Source: Trichosphaerium sp. ATCC 40318 (taxonomy: Eukaryota; Discosea; Flabellinia; Trichosidae). Taken from it: a stretch of DNA of 64,000 nucleotides. The translations under genes were made by a program, and so were the position numbers. Below, piece after piece: positions 47,401-60,567 of this stretch; position 1 is the stretch's first letter; the number at the start of each line of letters is the position of its first letter. The stretch spans positions 372,001 through 436,000 of the forward strand of contig JALMLS010000516.1 of NCBI GenBank assembly GCA_038496445.1, in the 5' to 3' direction. The notes below the pieces were generated by a model, which was given only the letters and a program-made list of their open reading frames with translations, was not told where the DNA came from and did no database searches.

Positions 47401-50400
47401 GTACGCACACCACGAGATCTTTTTCTCTGTTTTTATTTTTGGTACTGACAATCGAGATCAGCATTGTTGCTCAGATGTTCTTGGCATCCGATCAGCCGTT
47501 TGAGGCATTATTTAAAAGCTGTACCTTCGATAAGGGAGCATCTGGAGAGTAAAGTTCTGCTAGAACCGGATACTTACAAGCTATCACCTGCTGAACGCTG
47601 GAAAAACTTGCGAAGAGCTGTGCGTCACGCACCTAGACGTGACCTTGTAAGGGATATGTTAGATAGGTACGATGGTGCTAGCATTGTTCTGTTTAATTGA
47701 CTTTTATATTCTAGCCTGCCGATCAAGGCTGTATTTGTGCACAACGAAGAAAAATCTCGATCAAACTCACATTTCAATATCCGATTGCATGTTGAGCCGC
47801 TAACGTTCCGCATAGCTTGCAAAATATCTGAGCAACCCAACGTACCTTCCAAACTATGACATTGTCGCTAGTCTTGCTTATACATTATGAATAGATTAGC
47901 GTTGGACAACTAGACTTGCGGTGCTTGGTAACAACGCACCTGAAACACACTTTCGCTGGCGTAAACTTTAGGTCGCTGAAGAAGCGTACTTTAGACAATA
48001 CGTATTCACTCATATGCATAACTGCGGAGGGCAAGTGGGGAGGCGTGTGGTGTGTAGCCACTACCCAAGCGGTGTCTCTGTTGAACGGAGCGCTTCAGAG
48101 ATTTAATGATTTGTCTGACGACGAAATTGTTCATGTCCACTTGAGACCACCTTCTCAGCCATTGCAAGAAACACCTCCGCTGTCACCTGCACTTGCAAGA
48201 AAACCAATGATAAAGTCCATCACAAAATTCGACGTGCGGAAAATATTTACCCTTTTTTGTTGTTGTCAGTCAACACTTTTTGTAATAACATCACCATTAT
48301 AGTTAAAGGATTGGGCAGGAAAATCAAAAATTATAGCGCTCTCGCGCCAGTCAAAACGTCCAGAACCAACTGACATACAGCTGCGCCTGCGGTTTTTAGC
48401 AGGTTCGGACCGATTTACATTTTCTTTTTTTTAATTCAATAGGTTCTGTTTTCGCTGTTAACAAAAATTACTGCTAGGCAAGGTAGGCGTTGTAGTTGAC
48501 GGAGGCACTCTAAAAAGTAATGATGGCGTACGTTATTGTAGAGTCGATACCAATTATCTTATGTGTCTTATTTAAGCGGTGCAATGCTACTTTTAAAATA
48601 CCAAGCATGGCCATCACGTTAACAGATGTTGCATCAAAGGACAAAAAAAATTCTCGTGCATACTCTGGAGTTATCTCTCTACCCTTTTTTGCTCTAGAGT
48701 TGGCGTTGTATGACTCAGTAGGCACAGCCACAATACCTGTAGGCCTGCGTGTAAAAAATTCAGGGTTAAGTGTCGTTTGCGAGACTAACGAGGCATCTCT
48801 GTCGTCGCTTCCACTTACTTTGTCAGCATTTCTTCATGTGGTCAGTAGTAACGTGATTCTCGATATTCCAAACAATGCCACCAAGATTTCTCAGTTTTTA
48901 GAAGTACGCTCTGTTTTAATACAGCCATACAGCTAAAGCTAAACTGCTAACAACTTATTTCACAGCTTTGGGCTGAATTATTGCGTGACATGCCATCCAG
49001 TCGTACGGTTTTCTATGTGTGGCTCCCCACTAACATTCTAAAGGCAAAAAAGTGGCTAAGCCCGTCGTGCACCCTCCTAAAGACAAAGCTGGTCATCCCA
49101 ATCACAGCAAGGCATTCGTATCACCTTCAAAATACATTACATCCGCCAGTGTTACAATCATATTTGACAATCTTCGTGCAGATGTACCACACAAGGACAG
49201 GAGACTGTCATATGCTCAGCCTCAAGTAACTCTGTTCGCAAATTCGAAATGTACAGAGGATAATGCGATAGTCACGAGTGTATCGGTTGGCGTTCGAGAT
49301 CACAGCATTAATGTTATGAGGACCGATGCTGCACGCCAAGTAGTGAGTCGCTTTGGATTACCGTACATCTTTGCCTTCTCCAAAATAAGTGTAACAGACC
49401 TGGGGTCAGATACGTTTTCTGCTGCTAATGTAGCCCTTGACGCAACTCTCGAAGTTGGTTACACGCATAATGTGATGCGAACTGATGTGGTTCGAAGCAT
49501 TGTACACTTTGCGGTAAGAATAACAGTAACGTTTTAACGGTTTTACTGACTACATACTATCAGTCACAAGTTATGGATCCTATAACCCTCTTGGTCAGCA
49601 CTGTAGACAATGTCTTTGTGCAGGCCCAAACATCATCGTCGGCTGATGCTAATCATGTTGCGGAAAAGCCAGTGAGTGCCATGGAACCAATTCGGTATCA
49701 TGTTCAAGCGCGCTGGGGCGGATGCGAAATCCGTGCCGACAACCCACACGCCTCCTTGATATTTTATTCTGGCTACGGCCAGCTCACTTGCGACTCTGAT
49801 AGCAATGGTGACATGAAGTTCAAAACCAATGTACAAGGCATAACTTTGTTGCTGGTGCCATTGGATAGCCCCATCAGGTACGAGCGAGAAGCTGATTTTT
49901 GATGATGTGGTTTTGTTTTTTATTGTTGTACATAATTTATGTTACTTAGAATTCTGGGTGGGGACGCCAAAATCAAGCTTGGAAGTTCTTTTGTGAGAAT
50001 GTTACAAACCCAAAAGAGGAAAACAGGCCGTGTGTGGGTCGGCATCGCTACATCAGCGCTGTTGCAAACATATCCTGATCAGTACTTTGACATTCCATTT
50101 GATGAAGAAGCCAAAGCAGTAAGTGGTTCACTTGTTGGTACAAATTTATTCACTCACTTCCTTAGATTGGCGGTTTTGATTCCCTATGGATTGGAGTGCC
50201 TAAGACGACGGTATTGCTCGAACCTTGGGCTGTGGATAAATTTGTACAAATGTGGGTTTACTACATAAAACTATTTAACAATTTCAAGACAAAACAGAAG
50301 ATAAAACGGTACCTACAGATACAACAACTCTCCTGTTTTTTGGGTCTCATACATAGTAGGGTAGAATTACCAAAGAAGGATTACTTGAAATCAGTGAGAA

Positions 50401-53400
50401 GGGGCGAGAAGAGCGTCTTTGTAAAAATCTACAATACATCTTTGAGTGTCCCAAGCAATGCAAACCACCCTCTATTCATGAAGGCAAAGCAAAGCGGTGT
50501 TGATGTTGATGGATCGCTTCTTATAACCCTACGCGAATTTACGTTATCGGGCACACTACTACCGACAAAGTACAAACACAAAGCGAACAAAAAAGAGTAC
50601 GCACACCTTTACAGCTGTACACTCACCTATTTTTCTGTCCAGCGAGTCATTTGGGAAAATGATACGGTTGATAGCAAAGGCATCTTTTGAAGAAGCTAGC
50701 TTGTGTTTTAAGCCTTTGCCCACTGGTGCAAGTTTGTACGATCCAGAATGCTTTCGCCCTCAACGTATAGATTCTGTTTCAATTCACAGCGGTGCGTTCT
50801 CTGATCCTTACCTGGCCAATGAATGCCCTTTTCTCATTTTTTGTGTTTCTCTAGGAGAGTGTGCTTTAGCATGGAAGTCGTTTGGTACCTCGTCGTCTAG
50901 TGCAGTTATAGAAATTCAGACAGCTGGCGCACTTTTTCACTTGTCACCTCGCCTCCCTACCCACATTTCACTCCTACATCGTGGTTTTGTCCTAAGTCAA
51001 GGCAAGTTGCTGTCTCCAGCATTCGTAACAATTACATTTGTAACAATTGTGTTTAGAGGTGTGGATTGGCCTGCTTGAAGATATTGCAAAGGAAGAAGAA
51101 AAGAAGAAAAAACTCAAAGTACAAAAATTCCCTGGATTAGCAAAGCAGACAAGTGCGATCTCTACGGCTCTAGGTTTTGCGAATGAAACGAGTAAAGGGG
51201 ATGCAAAGTCCCCGTTCCACGTTCAAGTTACAGTGCGTACCCTGGCTGGCCATTGTACGTTGCATAAAGTGCCGACAAAGATGCACAAAAAGAAAGTATC
51301 CGACAACGAGCACATGGAAGATGTACGTCATTCCAGCAATTAAATACTGGCACCAAGTAATATTCGTTTAGGATTCCGAGCTTGAAACTTTTGCTTTCCC
51401 AGCCTGTGATGTCCGATTCGAATCGACGTTGGATCCATTGAAAGGCGCACAAAGAGCCTTATTTATAACTTTGCTGCGCTCCACTATGAAAATAGGCAAG
51501 CCTACGCTTTTTTTTCTTTTTTTTTGTTTCCTAAATTTCTCTCTCATAACATGATTTCACTACAGGTCCCGATGTTGCAAGATATCTTGGTGACGCAACA
51601 GCTGATTACCTTGTATTTATTAACGCATTTCCCATGTACATACCTGACGCCAAGAAATCAAAAAAAGAAAACGTTGCAGCTGCCGTAAAACCAGAGAAAC
51701 AACCTGACAATACCGCTGGCAACGACTTGACAGGCACGTCTTTAAAATAAAAAAAGAAGAGGGTTCTGGCTAACTGTAGATACCATCAGACTACACCACC
51801 ATTGTATTTAAAATTGAAGAGATGAAATTAGAAATACACTGCGCTCCTTACACGGAAACATTGATTATTGGGCTCATAGAAGATGCACATGTTTTCATGT
51901 CCTCAGATCTTGTTGTCACATCCTCACGACGTGCCTTGTTAAATAATTTCACTTTCAAGATTCCCAACCTGAGCCTGGAAGCACACCAGCCTCTCCTACT
52001 TACGAAGCGCAATTTGGACACGAATAGAAACGGCTCGTTTTTCAAACTTGAGACTCAACTGCAAGGCAACATTGGCCGGTGTTTGGGTTTATCACGAAAG
52101 GAGGACCTTGCTATTACTTGCGCACTAAACATAAATCACGTGGAGGCATTCTTACTAATGCAGTGTATGGACGAGGTGTTTTTAATCATGGATGTGTGGC
52201 GCTCCGCCTATCAACACGCCGACTACTTCTCTCAAATCCAGAGTTCTTTGCTTCCAGACGACAACGACAGCTCCCCTAGACGAGAACAAACGCACAACAC
52301 CACCACCAAGCGAAAAGCAGACGTTTCAATTTTGATAAACGCGTTTATAAAGCAAATAGAGTGTTCCATTGACATGGGCACTTCCATTGCTACAGCGTAC
52401 GTATCAATCCAAAATGTGCTCACCCGGTACACGAACCCAGTGAGTCGTCGCAGTCTGCCAGTGCATCATCAAGGGCTAATCACTCGACCATTCTATCTCC
52501 TCTTTTCAGTTGGAAAAACGCAGGTTGCTTCTGCTGGCGTTTTGATTGTTGCGGGCAAGTGTCAGCACGCTGTCATTGAAGGGAAGCGGTTTTGGTCAGA
52601 TACTAGCGAGCAAGTACGTCCCATGTACTTGTCTACAATCGTCTATTACAACCCCCCCTAATGAAGATAACGCTAACAAACACATCATTGCAGATGGTAA
52701 ACAGATGGGCGGCAGACCTCGCTCCGTTCACGTTGGATTTAAGTAGGGGCTCATCTGAAATTTTGCGCGCAAAGGCCGGAGCGCTAACTTGCAAGTTTGC
52801 AGACAATCAAACCCTGAGTGCGTTGGACTGTTGTCCACCTAAACAAGTATTTTTAACGCACAATTTAGAATTGGTGTACGTTTCAGCGAGTTCGTCTGGA
52901 TTGGCCGTGCAGCTATCTTCTGAGGCGATATCATTTCCTATTACAATAGCACAAAGATTTCTAGCAATGGTTAAAAACAGCCAGGCAAAGGCTAAAGAGG
53001 TTCTACAAGAATCTCAGATCTATGTTAAAACGCGCGAAATGCAGCAAAAGGAGAATACAAAGTTGCACATGCGCCTTAAAAATTTACCACAGCCTACAGC
53101 ACCTAAAAAACCCAAGAAACAGATAACTCCTGCGGGTGATATTAGCTTGAGTGGCCGAGATATTTCAGTACGTGGCTATACTTGCTGCATTTCCATTGAT
53201 TTGTTGGTATTTTTAGGTAAGCTTATTTGGGCACAGTTTGAAAGATCCATCGTGGGTTCACTTCCATACACTGCAGTATGAGGTTGTGTTGAAGCAGCGA
53301 CTTCAACTAGAAAACCTTACACAGCAAGCTATCACACGAGAACTCACCATCATCATTGTAAATAGTGCCATTTCAAAGATGGTATGACATCAAAGTCAAG

Positions 53401-54155
53401 TAATTGCATGACCACCGTACTTACCCAAATCCAGCAAGAACGAACTCTTACAACAGAGAATGGCGACCCATGGGATCGAGCAACAAACTCAACTGCTCAG
53501 TCTATATGCACAATACCTCCTGCACACCTTGTGTTATGCACTGTGCAGCCAGGTATGGGTTTTTTAGTTAGTAGTGTTTTCCACTAAGTGTTTGCTAGTT
53601 GCAAGCAAGAACGCTACAATACAGCTTTTTTTTGTTACAAAGTTTCAAGGCCCCATACGTGTAACTTTAAAGGTTGGTTTGTATACATACTTGCGAGAGA
53701 TTGCTGCCATTTATATGACACACTATACAAATCACAAGGCAGTACATTCATCACCAAATCAAAAAGAAAGTGCCAACAAATATGCCAACCTCAAACTCAA
53801 AGTTGATGGTGTTGTATCATCTGCACAAGACAAAATTAGTGCTGATATACCAGACATTTCTACAACACCAACAGAGGATAGAGTCATTGCAACCAAATCA
53901 GGAGATAAAGAGTTTATTCTGAAAAAAGTAAGTGACTCAAACAGTAATAGTAAGCTATGTTTTTTACATTTTGTATAGTTTGAGTTTCATCCCGCCTTGG
54001 ATGTCTTGGGGGACTTTACTCCTAAATTGTCAACAGTTTTGTATTGGGTGGGTATTAAAGACTCAGAAAAAACAATACCAGTAGCCACAAATGCATTGGT
54101 AGATGCCTTTGAACTATTGTTGGCAGCACTTGTACAAATATGTTTTGAAGAATAA
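41450..54155 (+). CDS. Giant bridge-like lipid transfer protein (BLTP1 / Tweek / Csf1 family)
   Basis: Rod-shaped protein with a hydrophobic groove that moves bulk lipid between membranes; yeast Csf1 acts at ER contacts. One start (MSLALFITGLVLMLITV, ATG 41450) gives an N-terminal membrane anchor. Then comes the family N-terminal motif: LSPLGGTLQFRGLTYATQDA followed by LRVVDGSITVRWW, which resembles the KIAA1109/Csf1 segment. Through 12.7 kb of short exons the same strand keeps long beta-rich frames (for example VRPWYMTFAPTIHVIVNSGA, LQIVAAFDNPGPQQQSHKYD, EMNWLYGPSGENYKEEYLIA, MKLEIHCAPYTETLIIGLIE, VNRWAADLAPFTLDLSRGSS). It ends VDAFELLLAALVQICFEE at 54155. Size is about 3,500 residues by estimate, shorter than the animal protein. 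At least 35 introns, many with GTACG donors. No start-stop pair inside argues for two genes. Confidence 0.85.
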
Positions 54156-54863
54156 TAAATATGTAAATTAATAATAATCACATATGAGTATAATACAAGC
54201 TCCTCATGGAACCTGAAGAATTAGTCTGGGAGATATTTTGACCCCACCCAAGGTATTTTGACCCCAAAATAGCTTAAATTAAAATGCCTTGTAAAGGGGT
54301 TGTACAGCATAAAACCCTTGCTGAGGGTGCTACAAAAGTGTTAAACAGTACAGAATATAAAAAAAAATACCTTCAATTCGCCAGCTTTGCACTGATGTGG
54401 GTGTTAAATACAATTTAAACCCAAAATCACTATGTAAAATGGAGATTATGAAAACAAAATTCCAAAAATAGCAAAAGACACAGAAACCAAAAATTGACAA
54501 ATTCTCAAAAAGTTTAGTTTTTGTTTGAGCTACAGTGGCCATCACCAAATTTTTTCACATGCTGCAGTTATAACCATGGCTTCATATTTGTTTTTAAAGA
54601 ACAAAACAAGTTTGGAGTCTTGGTGATGGATTCTATAACAACATCAGGATGTTCTTAAAAAAACAGTTAACAAATCAATAAAAGCTGTTTAAAACACTCA
54701 AAATAAAAAAAATTGCAAACTCAAAACTCAACCATCTCACCTCAAAGCTGATCACCTCCAATCGTTAACAATAAAACATTGTATTTGCACGTGTGGTTAT
54801 TGTCGTCCACAGCACAATAAACCCACCTAAAAAAAAAAAAAAAAAAGGGTTTTGTACAGGTCA

Positions 54864-54891
54864 AAAGTACAGAACCTGTACAGGTTAAGTA
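54864..54891. repeat. 28-base direct repeat, left copy, with internal palindromes
   Basis: Identical to 57898-57925. Contains GTACAG-AAC-CTGTAC (inverted repeat) and the 14-base perfect palindrome AACCTGTACAGGTT. Further GTACAGG half-sites follow up to about 54930. Confidence 0.8.
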
Positions 54892-54949
54892 TGGGTCAAA
54901 AGTACAGGTTTTGTACAGGTTTAGTACGGGTCAAAATTCTGATTCCAGT

Positions 54950-55760
54950 ACTGTATTTCTTTGTCAGTAATAGGATTTGAAACATGTTTTGTGATCCTTG
55001 CAATAAACCTTCCAAAAAGTCTGAAAAAGCATTTTCATCCCCTGACCAAAGTGCATACAAGTTTTTTTTGTAATATAACAATCCTTTGTTAAGCATACCT
55101 GGAAGGTGAGAATTGGGTGGGTGGTTCACTGAGTGTCTAAGTTTTTTGATGCACTGTGAAGCCAGTTTGTCTTTAAAAACTTTAGTTAAGTAGGGTGAAG
55201 GAGTTTTCTCATTAGTGACATGAGAAACTTGTGAACACATGTTGTGTTTTGATGTTTTTTAAAAGAGCTGACAGAAGTGACATCCATTCTATCCAACAAC
55301 TCCCTCAAGACTGCAAAAACATGTGATTTTTTCCAAACAACTGGATTTAAGTGCCACGGCTTGTGTTGCTTACTAGAAAGAGAGAAAGTAACAAGTAAAG
55401 TGTGGTGATCAGCACCTGGAATATTAATTGAGTGAATGCACTTAACTTTCGATAACCATTTTTGTTTCACAAAAATATAGTCAATGTGACTGGATGTGCC
55501 AGAAAAGGAGGTGAAGGTATGGCTGGGTTTGCCATACCACAATGATATGTCAACAAAACCAAGGCTACTCATGATACTGGCCATAGTGTCATAATTGCAA
55601 GACTTTTTTGAAGAACTGGGCGTCATGCACATTGAAATCGCCCATCACAAATTCAGAATTGTGCATGAACTGTTTTAGTTTCATTTCAAACGGCAAAGGG
55701 TGGCCATGAAAACAGAGATGTGGTGACAACTGAGAAGGACCCAACTTTGGTGTGTATCTT
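54950..55760 (-). pseudogene. Decayed LINE-type endonuclease fragment
   Basis: Reads, with several frameshifts and stops, as an apurinic-like endonuclease of non-LTR retrotransposons: NSEFVMGDFNVHDAQ (GDFN motif, about 55625-55670), LGFVDISLWYGKPSHTFTSF, SHIDYIFVKQKWL (S-x-I-D-Y-I-F motif) and GADHHTLLVTFSL (SDH-like end). No reverse transcriptase core was recognised, so the copy is 5'-part only or too decayed to see. Not expected to be active. Confidence 0.72.
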
Positions 55761-56110
55761 AAGGAGACACCAGAGAAGAGTTGATAGGCGAAGTGTTGAA
55801 CAACATTGTGCCATTGCCTTTTGAGGCGTGATCACATGTGAACCAACCTTTTGTGTATAAATCTGTATTAAGCTGCTGGTGATTAGTCTCAGTTAGTGGC
55901 AATAAATTAATTTTGAGGACAATACAAGCCAAACAGGTTTTATTAATGTTATGAAAGCCCTAGTGTTAGATGTACTGTGAAATCAGGCATTGCCTCCTTT
56001 GTGTTTTTTCTTGTTGGTAGATTCTAGTCACCTGTTACTTTTGTGCTTAGTGTACTTGGTAAGCTTGGAAGGGGTAAAGGTGGTGTCGTCCAATCCACAG
56101 CATAGTCCTT

Positions 56111-56529
56111 TTATATAAAGACCAAGATAGTGTGAACATTGACCACCATATCAGTGATCTTTTTATGTTTGGTCTTGCCATCTTGTTGGGCTGTAGCGTT
56201 AAAACAGATCATAACAATTAAGGAAAGCTTGACTTTGGTGACTAGAAGGCTTTCTTCTATCGCTTTGGCGACTTCAACATAGCTTGTGGTACTGGCGCCA
56301 TTTTCAAGCACTTTTGGATGAGCTTTGAGGAAAACTTCCACATTGGACAGTGTCTTATCAGAGTGGAGTGTATGTTCATTTTGTTGATTGATTGGTTGAA
56401 TACAGTAAAATTGTCCTTACTAGGGCTATATGTAGTCTTAGAGCCAGTAGTGGGGAAGTTAGGGTTGTATTGGGTGGAACTGTCATCTGTAAACTTCGAT
56501 TTAGGTGGCGTGGCAGGAGTATAGTGCAT
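56111..56529 (-). pseudogene. Possible ORF1-type retroelement fragment
   Basis: Two overlapping minus-strand frames (pieces TPPKSKFTDDSSTQYNPNF and VEVFLKAHPKVLENGAST) appear to be one coding stretch broken by a frameshift. No family is recognised; position and strand next to the endonuclease fragment suggest the first reading frame of the same element. Confidence 0.35.
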
Positions 56530-56724
56530 ATCAGCTCAGGTGGTCTGGGTAATGTCTAGATTACGAACACCACATTGAGCTGGTGAGTTACCAGAAGGTA
56601 TGGTGTGGGCTAAGTAGTTTCAATGACAATGCTAAGAGAAAAAAGAACATGAAGTGGCTGTGTTTAGTGAGAGTGAGTTGTTGCATAGTGTGAGTTTAGT
56701 TAATGTGGTCTAAAAGAAAGTTGT

Positions 56725-57290
56725 ATGAAAGAGAAGGATAAACACACAGCCAAGAAGCTGGCAAAGCCAGCTTCTGGCTGTGAAAAGTGTAATTTATGTC
56801 ACCCACAGCTAACTAGTCTATATACTAGTAACAGTTCAGTGAAAACAACTATAATTATATTCAACAAAGAAGTTGTTGCACGCTTTGCTTGGTTAAGAAA
56901 GCCTTCCAAAATATTTCAAACCAAAGTTGAGCAGTTAACTTTGATGGAGGATGAAGCCATGCTCACTGGTTTTAAGGATATTATGGCTCAATTTCTCCAT
57001 TAACAAAGTATATGCTTTAACAAGACCAGGTACATGTATTGAATTTGATGAACAACACTCTAGACCTCAACAAATGGCATCAAAGCCCCATATATGCCAC
57101 TGCAACTGTCATTTGTTCAAAAACACAAAAAATTGTTCAAAAACATGCTGATGCTGCTATCAACAAAGCTTATAACTGCTTTAGCAAAGAAAAAGCTTTT
57201 AGAAATCATGGTATGTGGTATTTGGCATCAAACTTAACCAAGATAGATCATTTAGTCAGTAATGAATCCAGTGGAGTTGCTAAGTAAATA
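56725..57290 (+). pseudogene. Unassigned open-frame remnants in the retroelement island
   Basis: Plus-strand frames 56725-57003 (has CEKCNLCHPQL, a zinc-ribbon-like pair) and 57039-57287 (YNCFSKEKAFRNHGMWYLAS). They might belong to a second element or domesticated fragment; no known domain is seen. Confidence 0.3.
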
Positions 57291-57897
57291 CATGATGTTA
57301 TTGAAGCTATTCCTAGACATGGCAGCTTACAACATCATTACAACATAGCATAAACAATGAAAGGTAGTTAAAAAACTCAGAACATTTAGGAATCAACACT
57401 GAAAAGCACATGGGAACTACTTGTACCAAGAACTGCAAAAAATCCCAATACCTGCAATATTAATTGATACCATGTGATGTCAATTTTATTGCAATGTGTA
57501 ATTTCTGGTATTCCAAACACAATATCCTTTAATAAAGTTCAAAATGTAGCTTTTTGTTGGTTTTGTTGTTCTATTGCATAACTTTGGGGGCAGCATAGTA
57601 TACTACTACTCATGGTGGTTTGAGATCACCATTATTAGGCAAAAATGACAGAAAGTATGTACTTGGAGTAGTTTAAGGATATTATGGCCTAATGGCTCTA
57701 TTGAACCACTTTTAAGTGACTATGCTTCAAGCATTTTCTGAAATAGTTGTCAAGTTGTGGATATTAAGTTAAGTTTTAGTACAATAAGGCATGATGACTA
57801 AAATGTCTTTCAAGCAGGTTACATGATTTAGTGGTAATGGGGTTGTAATGTATTGTAATGTTGTATTGTAATGTAAATGTAGGTAAAGTATGAGTTG

Positions 57898-57925
57898 AAA
57901 GTACAGAACCTGTACAGGTTAAGTA
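57898..57925. repeat. 28-base direct repeat, right copy
   Basis: Second copy of the repeat at 54864-54891, same orientation, about 3.0 kb away. Preceded by TGTAATGT simple repeats. Confidence 0.8.
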
Positions 57926-58240
57926 CAGGACAAAGAGAAGTGCTCAAAGAGATATGACAGGAGATAGCCTCTAACTTAGCTATTTGATTATATATTGTTA
58001 GAGATGAAGTCATTTTGGTTGTTGATAATGTTGGGAAGAAATTCCAGATCTTTTGTCCAACGAGGCAAAACATGACACATATTTTTTGGCACAAAATCTG
58101 TACATTACACAACATACTTTCAATTTTACTGTAATTTTTATTTCAAATCCACCTGAATTGAGGTTGTGTTTCATGATGTTAAAGCACATATTAAATGATT
58201 TTGAACTGTAACACTTAAAATAAAAGCCAAAAACTGTTTA

Positions 58241-59663
58241 TTACAAATCATTATCTAATAATTTATCATCAGCTTGTAAAGCTTTAAACAAATTAATAAC
58301 TTTTGTAATTGCTTGTTTAGTTGAAGTGAATGGAATCTTATCTGCACCATCCAATAAATCACTCAAGCCAGAGTAGTCGTACTTGTAAGCAATTACAAGT
58401 TCTGGTTTGCTTTTATCTATGCTGATGTACTTGGATGCATCTGGCAACTAACAAGCTTGTTAGTTTGACTACTTTATATTGGAACTGTACCACTTCAGTG
58501 ACAAGAGACACAAATTTCTCAACAGTTATCACATCACACTTGATATTCAGCGCATAGGCTCCTTTTTTGGTGGATACAGCACAAGCAACAAAGGTAGCAG
58601 CCACATCATCAACATAATTAAAGCCAGTGAAGCCAGTAAACTCTATTGTGTACTTTCTCTGAAGCAAGCAGGCTAAAACAGGTCAGGAAAGCAGATTTAA
58701 GAGACTCAGTCAACTAAAGAAGTTACCTTTTATGGCCTTTGTCGGTGCTGATGTCAATCCAACCTCACGGCCAACACCAAAAATAGTTAGTGGTCGCAAT
58801 CCAACAGAATCAATGCCGTCATGGATGCTGCATGTCAAATCAGCAAAATGCAGTACAAAGATACAACGTACTTGTAGGCACGTGCATTGCCTTCATTTGC
58901 AATTTTGTACACGCCATAGTGAAACTCTGGATGGTGATGCTCGTCATCGAGAAGTGCATCACGTGAATAGTCAGCTTGACGCGACGCCACTCCAGCAGAT
59001 GACGCATACACAACACGTGGAGCTGGCTTTCCTGCCTGCTTCATGGCCTTGGCTGCTTCGAAGACCTAACACGCCCATCAGCCATAAAGTATGCGAAATA
59101 AAAAACGTATACGTTGATGGTTCCCAATACATTGACCTGCGCTCCCAAAACTGGATTTGCCTGACAACTTGGAATTTGTAACGCGGCTGTACACTAGGAT
59201 AAGCCATTAAGTTTCTAACGCTGTACGGTACCTAAATGGATGATGTGCGTTGGTTCAAAGGCCAAAACAGACTCCTAAAAAACAACCCAAATCAGAATGT
59301 GTACTAGTGTGTCGTGCACGCGCCTTTACGAAAGCAGTATCCGCCACAGAGCCGTAGCATCTACGACACGTTAACGATAAAATTTGAAAAGGGTACAAAT
59401 ACCTTTCAATACTTGCCACCTGTTCACTGGTCAATACTTGCTTGTATATACCGTCGTTTTGCTTTAAATCAAGAACCATAATCTTTTGAGGCTTTACAGT
59501 CTCTAATAAGCGCTTGCAAATCCATGTGCCTATTAGACGTGAGTGTTAGCCGTTTTACAGTACCGTACCGAGGAAGCCCTGTCCACCTGTAATGAAAAAT
59601 CTTTCTAAAAGTCAGACTACATTTCTAGCACCAAAAAAAACAACTTTACCGCGTTTTTGACAT
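58241..59663 (-). CDS. NAD(P)-dependent sugar-nucleotide epimerase/dehydratase family protein
   Basis: Extended short-chain dehydrogenase/reductase. Start MSKTR, then FFITGGQGFLG (Rossmann Gly motif) joined across an intron to TWICKRLLETVKPQKIMVLD. Further: VNVLGTINVFEAAKAMKQAG, RVVYASSAGVASRQAD, and the catalytic YGVYK in FHYGVYKIANEGNARAY (Tyr-x-x-x-Lys). Then SVGLRPLTIFGVGREVGLTS, GFNYVDDVAATFVACAVS, and the C-terminal PDASKYISIDKSKPELVI to the stop at 58241. The last two exons are more AT-rich than the rest, like the neighbouring island. Substrate not predictable. Start faces the Nudix start across 179 bases. Confidence 0.88.
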
Positions 59664-59842
59664 GCCAAATTAACTCGTGTTTGTTGTTTTTGTGATGTGT
59701 CAAAATGACTTGTTTTCTTACACAACTTAAAAAGCGTGTACCAAAAACACTCGCCAAGAATACCACGCAAGATGTTTTTAAGCTACAATTCATGGAGCTC
59801 ACTATTTTACATAACGTGTAAACTTCGAGCCTGTTGCTTACG

Positions 59843-60345
59843 ATGAAGCCAGTTGTACCAAAACCGGATAGAATTGATGGTTGGCGCGCACGTGCTGGCT
59901 GTTTGCTGGTTTCCGCTGATGAACGGCGCGTGTTGCTCATTTCGAGCTCAAGCAACCGCAACAAGTTTATCATACCTGCAGGTGCGATCTAACGGTGTAA
60001 CAAACGAAGAGAGATAGAATAGAATTTTACCGTAACGGTTTTCATTTAGGGGCCTTAGAATTAGATGAGTTCGATAACCCCATGAATGGAGCTACACGCG
60101 AGACGTACGAAGAAGCTGGCGTAAAAGGTAGCATTGTATGCACGTTGGGTGTATTTGAAAACCACAAAAAGAAAACAAGAACGCACTTCTACGGCATGCA
60201 CGTAGAGCAAGAGCTCAAAGACTTTCCTGAAAGCACCTTTAGAAGCCGCAAATGGTTCGACGTGTCCGAAGCGCTCAAGCAATTGGAACATAGGCCATTG
60301 CAACAATCAGTGTTGAAGCGCTTTATATCTCAACGCAACACTTAG
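59843..60345 (+). CDS. Nudix hydrolase, diphosphoinositol-polyphosphate phosphohydrolase-like
   Basis: Cleaves nucleoside diphosphates linked to X; the DIPP branch acts on inositol pyrophosphates and Ap5A/Ap6A. Start MKPVVPKPDRIDGWRARAG (ATG 59843), strand CLLVSADERRVLLISSSSN, FIIPAG, one intron, then the Nudix box GALELDE-FDNPMNGAT-RETYEEAGVKG. The spacer between the first Glu and RE is nine residues instead of seven. KKKTRTHFYGMHVEQELKD and RKWFDVSEALKQL complete the fold. Length about 150 residues matches DIPP-type enzymes. Stop at 60343-60345. Confidence 0.88.
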
Positions 60346-60567
60346 CCAACGGTTATTGCTACTACTAGCCTTTTTTGTCGAAATGATCATGTTAGGAAAA
60401 ACAATAAAAAACCTGTATCCTTCCATACTTGAGTCACTGGTTTAGTTAGGACGCGTTTAATAGCGCACGGCAGTCCTTGTTGCGGTGTGGTTAGTTGTAA
60501 TTGCAGTGCTAGTTAAGGGAGGTAACCCCCAAAAAAGTTGTACGAAAAACTAAACAATTAATACACA

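Larger units (their letters stand above)
54156..58240. mobile_element. AT-rich retroelement graveyard
   Basis: Four kilobases whose base composition and codon quality differ from both sides: no host gene, runs of A and T, many in-frame stops, and fragments of a non-LTR retroelement. Two near-identical TATTTTGACCCCA copies (54233-54266), a poly(A) tract (54830-54846), GTACAGG repeats (54850-54935) and simple TGTAATGT repeats (57844-57882) occur. It lies just after the BLTP1 stop and just past the 3' end of the epimerase gene, so no gene is interrupted. Confidence 0.7.

Noticed and set aside
54156..58240. Assembly chimera as the reason for the compositional change.
   Set aside because: Host genes on both sides end cleanly just outside it and the content is repeat-like, so an insertion island is simpler; long reads spanning the ends would decide.
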